Below, piece after piece: positions 58,055 to 64,000 of a stretch of DNA of 64,000 bases. Position 1 is the stretch's first letter; each line of letters opens with the position of its first letter. Below the pieces are notes generated by a model. That model was given only the letters and a program-made list of their open reading frames with translations, was not told where the DNA came from and made no database searches. The stretch is from Massilia litorea (lineage in GTDB: Bacteria > Pseudomonadota > Gammaproteobacteria > Burkholderiales > Burkholderiaceae_D), in NCBI RefSeq assembly GCF_015101885.1, contig NZ_CP062941.1:4278001-4342000 (forward strand), written 5' to 3'. A program made the position numbers and the translations under genes.

Positions 58055-60217
58055 TCAGGCGGCGGGTGCTTGCGCGGCGGGCGGCACGACCTGCATTTTT
58101 GCTGCGGGATGGCTGCGGGTTGCGGCGGAGCGATCGAAGCTGAACACTTCGTCGACCTGCAGGCCACGCGGAATCTGGTGCGTGATGAAGACCATCGTGA
58201 CCTTGCCCTTCAGGGAGTTCACGGTACGCGCGAAGCCCTCGGCGGTCTGCTGGTCGAGGTTCGACACGGCTTCGTCGAAAATCAGGATGTTCGGGTTGCG
58301 CAGCAGTGCGCGCGCGATCGCCAGGCGCTGGCGCTGGCCGCCGGACAGGCCGGTGCCGCGCTCGCCGATCTCGGTCTGGTAGCCCTGGGGCAGCTTGTCG
58401 ATGGTGTCGTGGATCTCGGCGGCCTTGCAGGCGGCGATGACGTCGTCGAAGCTGGCATGCGGATGCGCCATCACCAGGTTGTCGTAGATCGTGCCGGAAA
58501 ACAGCACGGTCTCCTGGGGCACGACGCCGAAGCTGCGGCGCAGTTCATTCGCGGCCAGGAAGCGGATGTCGCGCCCATCGAGCAGGACCTGGCCGTCGCC
58601 CGGCTGGTAAAAGCCCAGCAGCAGCTTGGCGAGGGTGCTCTTGCCGCAGCCCGAAGCCCCCATCAGCACGGAGAGGCGCCCCGGCTTGAACGACAGGTTC
58701 AGGTTGCGGTACAGCCAGGGGTGGTGCTCGGAATAGCGGAAGGCCAGGTTGACCAGCTCGAGCGCGCCCTGCCCGCGGGCTTCGCGGCTCGGCACCATCG
58801 CGTGGGGCTCGGTCGGCATGTCCATCATGTCGCCCAGGCGCTTCACGGCGATGTTCGCCTGTTGGAACTCCTGCCACAGGCCGGACAGCCGCAGCATCGG
58901 CTGGCTCATGCGCCCGGCGAACATCTGGAAGGCGACCAGCATGCCGATGGTGAAGCCGTCGTTGCGCATGACCAGCAGCGCGCCCACCAGCAGGATGGAC
59001 AGCGTCATCACCTGCTCGACCGCATTGGCGGCGACGTTATAGGTGTTGCCTACCTGCTTGGTCGAGAAGCCGGCTGCCAGCGACTGGGCCAGCAGGTCGC
59101 CGTACTTGCGGTCGACGTCCGGTTCCATCTGCAGCGATTTCACGGTGCCCATGCCGGCCAGGTATTCGGTCAGGAAGGCCTGGTTGCGCGCGCCCAGCAT
59201 GAACTGCCTGTTCAGGCGATCGCGAAACAGCGGCGTGACCAGGATGCCCATCACGGCGATGACGCCGAGCAGGCCGAGCGCGATCAGCGAGAGCTGCCAG
59301 CTGTAGCTGAACATCACGGCCAGGAAGATCAGCAGGAAAGGCAGGTCGAGGATCAGCGTGACGGCCGCGCCCGAGATGAATTCGCGGATCGTCTCGACGC
59401 CATGCAGGCGCGCGACCAGGGTGCCGGTCGGACGCTGCTCGAAGTAAGGCAAGGGCAGGCGCAGCAGGTGGCGGAACACCTCGCTGCCGAGCACGGCGTC
59501 GATCCGGTTTCCCGTATGCAGCACCAGGTATTGGCGCAGCCAGGTCATGCCCGAGGTAAAGACCATGAACATCAGCAGGCCGACAGCCAGCACGGCAAGG
59601 GTATTCTGGGTCTGGTGCACGACCACCTTGTCGATGATCGCCTGGGTGAACAGGGGCGTCGCCAGGCCGACCAGCTGGATCGCCAGCGAGGCGAGCAGGA
59701 TGTCGCGCCAGATCGCCTTGTGTTTCACCAGCTCGGGCAGGAACCAGCGGAAGCCGAAGGGCTTTTGTTCGCTGCTAAAACCGGCGATCTCCGCGTCCGG
59801 GCCGGCTTCGATCGTCGTTTCCTTGCCGAACAGGAGCAGCTCGGGCGCGAAGCGCAGGCCGGCCTCGTCGATCGCGATCGATTCGGCGAGGTCGGAACCG
59901 GCACGAAAACAGCTCAGGGTCTGGCCATCGGTCTTCAGGATGAGCAGCAGGGAATGCACTTCGCTGCCGTCCGCCTGCGGCGTGCGCAGGAAAGCGATGG
60001 CAGGCAGGGGAAGCTGTTGCCAGTCGAGGCCGGCGACGGCGCAGCTGCCCGTGCGGATGCCGACGGCGCGCGCCATCTCGTGGAAGCTGGCAACGCAATA
60101 TGGGGGTGGAAATTGCTGGGCGACCAATCCACTGTCGAATGGGAGCCGATACAGGCCGCACAGGCTCCCCAATGCCCACAGGACTTCCTCACGCCGAACG
60201 ATGTCGGTAAGCGCCAT
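58055..60217 (-). CDS. Type I secretion ABC exporter (HlyB/LapB-like, with C39-like domain)
   Basis: A 720-residue exporter: an N-terminal C39-like domain (about 1-130), a six-helix membrane domain (about 150-420) and an ATPase domain (about 470-710). The ATPase has Walker A GASGCGKST, signature LSGGQRQRLAIARAL and Walker B LIFDEAVSNLD. The C39-like part lacks a normal Cys-His peptidase site (a VAQQFPPPY segment instead), so it probably binds rather than cleaves the substrate, as in HlyB. I chose ATG at 60217. An in-frame TTG at 60268 would add 17 residues. First gene of the operon with the adhesin and HlyD. Its promoter should lie in 60218-60412, where I see no gene. Confidence 0.93.
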   Translation of the reverse strand: MALTDIVRREEVLWALGSLCGLYRLPFDSGLVAQQFPPPYCVASFHEMARAVGIRTGSCAVAGLDWQQLPLPAIAFLRTPQADGSEVHSLLLILKTDGQTLSCFRAGSDLAESIAIDEAGLRFAPELLLFGKETTIEAGPDAEIAGFSSEQKPFGFRWFLPELVKHKAIWRDILLASLAIQLVGLATPLFTQAIIDKVVVHQTQNTLAVLAVGLLMFMVFTSGMTWLRQYLVLHTGNRIDAVLGSEVFRHLLRLPLPYFEQRPTGTLVARLHGVETIREFISGAAVTLILDLPFLLIFLAVMFSYSWQLSLIALGLLGVIAVMGILVTPLFRDRLNRQFMLGARNQAFLTEYLAGMGTVKSLQMEPDVDRKYGDLLAQSLAAGFSTKQVGNTYNVAANAVEQVMTLSILLVGALLVMRNDGFTIGMLVAFQMFAGRMSQPMLRLSGLWQEFQQANIAVKRLGDMMDMPTEPHAMVPSREARGQGALELVNLAFRYSEHHPWLYRNLNLSFKPGRLSVLMGASGCGKSTLAKLLLGFYQPGDGQVLLDGRDIRFLAANELRRSFGVVPQETVLFSGTIYDNLVMAHPHASFDDVIAACKAAEIHDTIDKLPQGYQTEIGERGTGLSGGQRQRLAIARALLRNPNILIFDEAVSNLDQQTAEGFARTVNSLKGKVTMVFITHQIPRGLQVDEVFSFDRSAATRSHPAAKMQVVPPAAQAPAA

Positions 60218-60412
60218 AAACCCCAGTTTCTCTCTGCGTTGAATGCGAAGACCATGCTGTTTCGACAAGCGGTCTTTCTAATGAGAAATATTTTATCATG
60301 GAGTTGCCGTATGGCAATGGTCTTCCTCAAGGCGCCGGGCGTGCGCGCCACCTGCCGGAGGAATGTGTTGCGCGGAGCAGACAGTGGGAAATCTAGCGAG
60401 CCGGGCCCAATG

Positions 60413-60436
60413 TAAAAAAACCACCGCATGCGGTGG
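60413..60436 (-). terminator. Rho-independent terminator after metC
   Basis: On the minus strand CCACCG and CGGTGG pair around CATG, followed by a run of seven Ts. It lies 23 bp past the metC stop and separates it from the secretion operon. Confidence 0.85.
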
Positions 60437-60459
60437 TTTCCTTGTCCAGACCAGGTTGC

Positions 60460-61629
60460 TTACTTCTGCAGTTGGCCGAGCGCCTGCTCGATGTCGGCAA
60501 TCAGGTCGTCCGTACTTTCAAGGCCGATATTAAAGCGTACCAGGGTCCCCTTGCCTTCCCAGTTGCGGCGGATCGCCGCCATCCGGTAGGGCATCACCAG
60601 GCTGTTCGCGCCGCCCCAGCTGTAGCCGAGGCCGAACAGCGCGAGCGAGTCGACGAAGCGGTCGGTCTGCTCCTCCGTGTAGCGCTCGTCGAAGATGACC
60701 GAGAACAGGCCGCCGGCGCCGCTGAAGTCGCGCTGCCAGGTGGCGTGACCCGGGCAGTCCTCGAAGGCGGGATGCAGCACGCTGGTGATTTCGGGACGCG
60801 CCTTGAGCCAGGCCGCGACCCGGCGTGCGCCGGCATCGTGGGCCTCGAAGCGCAGCTTCATGCTCGGCAGGCCGCGCATCACCAGATACGCGTCGTCCGC
60901 GCTCACGCCGAGGCCGAGGCGCATGTGGGCCATCGCCAGCTTGTCGTGAACGGCGCGGTCGCGCGTCATCACGGCGCCCATCAGGACGTCCGAGCCGCCC
61001 GACTGGTATTTGGTCAGCGCCTGCATGATGATGTCCACGCCCAGGTCGAAACCGCGCAATGCGAGGCCCGCCGACCAGGTGTTGTCGAGCGCGACCAGCA
61101 CGCCGCGCGCATGCGCCGCGGCGCAGATCGCAGGCAGATCGGGCACTTCCATCGACACTGAACCCGGCGCCTCGGTCCAGACCAGCTTCGTGTTCGGCTG
61201 GATCAGGTCGGCGATACCGGCGCCGACCAGCGGATCATAATAGCGTGCGGTGATGCCGAAATCGTTCGACAGCCAGCGCCCCAGTTCGCGATTCGGGTTG
61301 TAGACGTTATCGGGCAGCAGGACGTCGTCGCCGGTTTTGAGCAGCGCGAAGTCCACCATCGCGATCGCCGCCAGGCCCGAGGGCGCGAGCAGGCAGTGGC
61401 GCGCGTCCTCGATCTCGGCCAGGCGCGCTTCCAGGGTGAAGGTGGTCGGCGTGCCGTGCAGGCCGTAGGTATAGGCGTTCTTCTCTTTCCACTCGCCCGA
61501 GCGCATCGCCGCGACGCTCTCGAACAGCACGGTGGAGGCGTGGTGGATGGCCGGCGGGAAGGCGGCGAAGCCGCCCGGGGCCGTGTAATCCGTGTGGATG
61601 ATCTGGGTCTGGAGCGACTTCTTCGTCAT
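60460..61629 (-). CDS. metC: Cystathionine beta-lyase (PLP-dependent, MetC-like)
   Basis: A 389-residue Cys/Met-metabolism PLP enzyme. It has the family pattern YTYGLHGTPTTFTLE, a LAPSGLAAIAM phosphate-binding segment, DNTWSAGLAL and the Schiff-base lysine in ALTKYQSGGSDVLMG. The C-terminus has SLALFGLGYSWGG. It would cleave cystathionine to homocysteine in methionine synthesis; related lyases cannot be excluded. ATG at 61629 (MTKKSLQ). It starts 14 bp after the rimO stop, so the two are one transcript. A terminator follows. Confidence 0.88.
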   Translation of the reverse strand: MTKKSLQTQIIHTDYTAPGGFAAFPPAIHHASTVLFESVAAMRSGEWKEKNAYTYGLHGTPTTFTLEARLAEIEDARHCLLAPSGLAAIAMVDFALLKTGDDVLLPDNVYNPNRELGRWLSNDFGITARYYDPLVGAGIADLIQPNTKLVWTEAPGSVSMEVPDLPAICAAAHARGVLVALDNTWSAGLALRGFDLGVDIIMQALTKYQSGGSDVLMGAVMTRDRAVHDKLAMAHMRLGLGVSADDAYLVMRGLPSMKLRFEAHDAGARRVAAWLKARPEITSVLHPAFEDCPGHATWQRDFSGAGGLFSVIFDERYTEEQTDRFVDSLALFGLGYSWGGANSLVMPYRMAAIRRNWEGKGTLVRFNIGLESTDDLIADIEQALGQLQK

Positions 61630-61643
61630 GGTCGGCGCGTCCT

Positions 61644-63071
61644 TTAGGCCAGGGTGGCCCACAGGTCGTGGGCGTCCGCCTTCGTGACGACCACGTCGGC
61701 GAACTGGCCGACGGCCAGCTTCGATTTACCCGGCACCAGCGAGCGCTTGATGTGGACCACGCCGTCGATTTCCGGCGCGTCGGCGCTCGACCTGCCGATC
61801 GCTTCGCGCGGACCGACTTCGTCGACCAGCACGCGGATGGTCTTGCCGACCTTCGCCTGCAGGCGCTTGAGCGAGATCTCTTCCTGCAGCAGCATGACGC
61901 GCGCACGGCGCTCTTCGCGCACTTCCTGGGGCACCGGGTTGGCCAGTTCGTTGGCGGTCGCGCCTTCGACCGGCGAATAGGCGAAGCAGCCCAGGCGGTC
62001 GATCTGCGCTTCGCGCAGGAAGTCGAGCAGGTATTCGAACTCGGCTTCCGTCTCGCCCGGGAAGCCGGCGATGAAGGTCGAGCGGATCGTCAGGTCCGGA
62101 TTCATCTTGCGCCAGGCCAGGATGCGGTCCAGGTTCTTTTCGCCGGAAGCCGGACGCTTCATGCGCTTCAACACGTCCGGGTGCGCGTGCTGCATCGGGA
62201 TGTCGAGGTAAGGCAGCACGTGACCGTCGCCCATCAGCGGGATGACCTGGTCGACGTGCGGATACGGGTAGACGTAGTGGAGGCGCACCCAGGCGTCGTA
62301 CTGGCGCGCCAGCTGGCCCAGGGCCTCGGTCAGTTGCGTCATGTGGGTCTTGATCGGGCGGCCGTTCCAGAAGCCGGTGCGGAATTTCACATCGACGCCA
62401 TACGCGCTCGTGTCCTGCGAAATCACCAGCAGTTCCTTGACGCCGGCCTTGAACAGGTTTTCGGCTTCGATCAGCACTTCATGGATCGGGCGCGAGACCA
62501 GGTCGCCGCGCATCGACGGGATGATGCAGAAACTGCAGCGGTGGTTGCAGCCTTCGGAAATCTTCAAATACGCGTAGTGCTTCGGCGTCAGCTTGACGCC
62601 ATGGTCCGGCATCAGGTCGATGAAGGGATCGTGCGGTTTCGGCAGGTGCAGGTGCACCGACTCCATCACTTCGGCCATCGCATGCGGGCCGGTCACGGCC
62701 AGCACCTTCGGGTGCACCTTGGTGATGATGTCGTCGCCCGCGGCGTCCTTCTTCGCGCCCAGGCAGCCGGTGACGATGACTTTACCGTTTTCGGCCAGGG
62801 CCTCGCCGATCGCGTCGAGCGACTCCTGCACCGCGGCATCGATGAAGCCGCAGGTGTTGACGATCACGAGGTCGGCACCGGCATACGACTTGGCGGTCTG
62901 GTAACCCTCGGCGCGCAGCTGGGTCAGGATCTGTTCCGAGTCGACCAGCGCCTTCGGGCAGCCGAGCGAGACGAAACCGACCTTCGGTGCGGCGGCTGGG
63001 GCAGCCGAAGGTGCACCAACTGCGGTCTCAGGGTTGGCGGCGGGGACGGGATTGCGGCGGAGTTCGAGCAT
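61644..63071 (-). CDS. rimO: Ribosomal protein S12 methylthiotransferase RimO
   Basis: A 475-residue radical-SAM methylthiotransferase that modifies Asp in ribosomal protein S12. The N-terminal UPF0004 domain has [13 protein letters not shown] and [10 protein letters not shown], with Cys residues that hold the second iron-sulfur cluster. The radical-SAM motif is CNHRCSFC (CxxxCxxC). The C-terminal TRAM domain contains [18 protein letters not shown] chose ATG at 63071, giving a short Pro/Ala-rich leader; the frame is open upstream but opposite the chemoreceptor gene. No ribosome-binding site is obvious at this start. It is divergent from the chemoreceptor gene at 63267 and leads the rimO-metC unit. 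Confidence 0.93.
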   Translation of the reverse strand: MLELRRNPVPAANPETAVGAPSAAPAAAPKVGFVSLGCPKALVDSEQILTQLRAEGYQTAKSYAGADLVIVNTCGFIDAAVQESLDAIGEALAENGKVIVTGCLGAKKDAAGDDIITKVHPKVLAVTGPHAMAEVMESVHLHLPKPHDPFIDLMPDHGVKLTPKHYAYLKISEGCNHRCSFCIIPSMRGDLVSRPIHEVLIEAENLFKAGVKELLVISQDTSAYGVDVKFRTGFWNGRPIKTHMTQLTEALGQLARQYDAWVRLHYVYPYPHVDQVIPLMGDGHVLPYLDIPMQHAHPDVLKRMKRPASGEKNLDRILAWRKMNPDLTIRSTFIAGFPGETEAEFEYLLDFLREAQIDRLGCFAYSPVEGATANELANPVPQEVREERRARVMLLQEEISLKRLQAKVGKTIRVLVDEVGPREAIGRSSADAPEIDGVVHIKRSLVPGKSKLAVGQFADVVVTKADAHDLWATLA

Positions 63072-63266
63072 GGGCAGGAGGCGACAAAGTAAACGGGCAA
63101 TCTGCGATTGTACCTGAACGCACACGGGGGGACCACCGGGTGGGCGTTTCGCGGCTGTGGATTTCCACAGCTGGTGCCAGGGTGTCGTTTTCTGGAAACC
63201 ACTGATACTTTCCATGTGGATATACTTTCCGGTTCCCGAACAGCCTACTCTCACCGGTTTCTCCAC

Positions 63267-64000
63267 ATGAATATCAATAAACTTGGCGTCGGCAAGCGTC
63301 TTGCCCTCGCCTTTTCCATCATGCTCGTCATCATGGTCGGCATGGCCGTCGGCAGCCTGGCCCGCATGGCCACCATCCAGGGCAAACTCGACCGCATCGT
63401 CAGCCATGACAACGTCAAGCTCGGCATGATCATGGAGATCCGCCAATCGGTCATGAACGCGATCATGAACGGCCGCAACATCGCCCTGATGCACGACCCG
63501 GCCGAGATCGAGGCCGAAAACAAGCGCCTGGCTGCGAACCGCGCAGTCTATGCCGACACCTTCAAGCGCCTCGAAGCCCTGGCCACGACGCCTGAAGAAA
63601 AAGCGGCGCTCGACAAGATCACCGCCAGCCGCGCTGCCGCGGTCGACGTGGTCACGAAGATGACCACGCTGGTCAAGGCAGGCGAGCGCGAAGCCTCGAA
63701 CCGCGTGCTGCTGCTCGAACTGCAGCCGCTGCAGGCCAAGACCATCGAGGCGATGGACGCCATGGTGAAGCACGAGGAAGGCCTGGTCGCCGAAGCCGCC
63801 CGCGAAGCCGGCGCCGCCCACGAGGCCGCGCGCGTGCAGACCGCGCTGATCACCCTCGGCGCGCTGGCCATCGGCGCCCTGCTCGCCTGGACCATTACCC
63901 GCGGCCTGCTGCGCCAGCTGGGCGGCGAGCCGCTGTATGCTGCGACGATCGCCGAACAGATCGCGCAAGGCGCCCTGAACGTGCCGATCGCGGTGCGGGA
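63267..64000 (+). CDS. Methyl-accepting chemotaxis protein, N-terminal part (runs off the right edge)
   Basis: 244 complete codons are visible. A first transmembrane helix (about 12-31, [19 protein letters not shown]) is followed by a four-helix-bundle ligand domain (about 40-185, with [16 protein letters not shown]). A second helix (about 192-212) leads to the start of a HAMP linker with LLRQLGGEP. The signalling and methylation parts lie beyond the window. ATG at 63267; a DNA-binding or promoter site upstream is not obvious, but TACTTTCC occurs twice nearby (about 63208 and 63224). It is divergent from rimO. Confidence 0.9.
   Translation, partial: MNINKLGVGKRLALAFSIMLVIMVGMAVGSLARMATIQGKLDRIVSHDNVKLGMIMEIRQSVMNAIMNGRNIALMHDPAEIEAENKRLAANRAVYADTFKRLEALATTPEEKAALDKITASRAAAVDVVTKMTTLVKAGEREASNRVLLLELQPLQAKTIEAMDAMVKHEEGLVAEAAREAGAAHEAARVQTALITLGALAIGALLAWTITRGLLRQLGGEPLYAATIAEQIAQGALNVPIAVR

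Overview
The window is about 64 kb of high-GC DNA from a chromosome. It is dense with genes and has no rRNA, tRNA, insertion sequence, phage or CRISPR. The gene set suggests a betaproteobacterium of the Burkholderiales, most likely Oxalobacteraceae (Massilia/Telluria/Duganella type). The signs are a PEP-CTERM protein, a large T1SS/RTX adhesin locus, many c-di-GMP enzymes, GcvA-like LysR and CheV proteins, and strong GC bias. This placement is inferred from content, not from a marker-gene comparison.

Layout. 1-8.8 kb: the edge of a PpnN-like nucleosidase gene, a POT peptide symporter, a LysR regulator divergent from an NAD-dependent epimerase-like gene, an OPT oligopeptide transporter and mrcA (PBP1A). 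8.8-16.5 kb: the most interesting part, a photoactive yellow protein (PYP) locus. A pcl-type p-coumarate:CoA ligase gene and one or two MFS transporters run leftward. A pyp gene with the chromophore cysteine runs rightward and overlaps a PAS-PAS-GGDEF gene, which overlaps a PAS-GGDEF-EAL gene. This looks like a blue-light sensor wired by operon structure to c-di-GMP turnover. 16.8-28.9 kb: a lipoprotein, a three-gene phosphorelay operon (large hybrid kinase, REC-GGDEF, NarL-type regulator), a GAF-EAL protein that has lost most of its GGDEF domain, an HDOD protein, a cytosolic 5'-nucleotidase-like protein and a PAS-GGDEF cyclase. 29-36 kb: a KfrA-like coiled-coil protein, an Lrp regulator divergent from an EamA exporter, then mfd and serB. 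These last two each carry a one-base deletion in a G run. 36-43 kb: a small lipoprotein, a branched-chain amino-acid ABC operon with a fused LivM-LivG protein, an EamA exporter and a small membrane protein. 43-48 kb: a PEP-CTERM protein, a DUF72/Mut7-C/unknown operon, trxC, a small membrane protein and cheV. 48-60 kb: a type I secretion operon (ABC exporter, 2741-residue RTX/VCBS adhesin, HlyD adaptor). 60-64 kb: rimO-metC and the start of a chemoreceptor gene.

How it fits together. The window is rich in surface attachment, motility and c-di-GMP functions. It encodes at least four predicted diguanylate cyclase or GGDEF proteins, two EAL proteins, CheV, a chemoreceptor, and a giant adhesin with its secretion machinery. 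The PYP operon would add light as an input. No tyrosine ammonia-lyase gene is visible, so the p-coumarate for the PYP chromophore must come from elsewhere on the genome or be imported. The MFS gene directly downstream of pcl is a candidate importer, by inference only.
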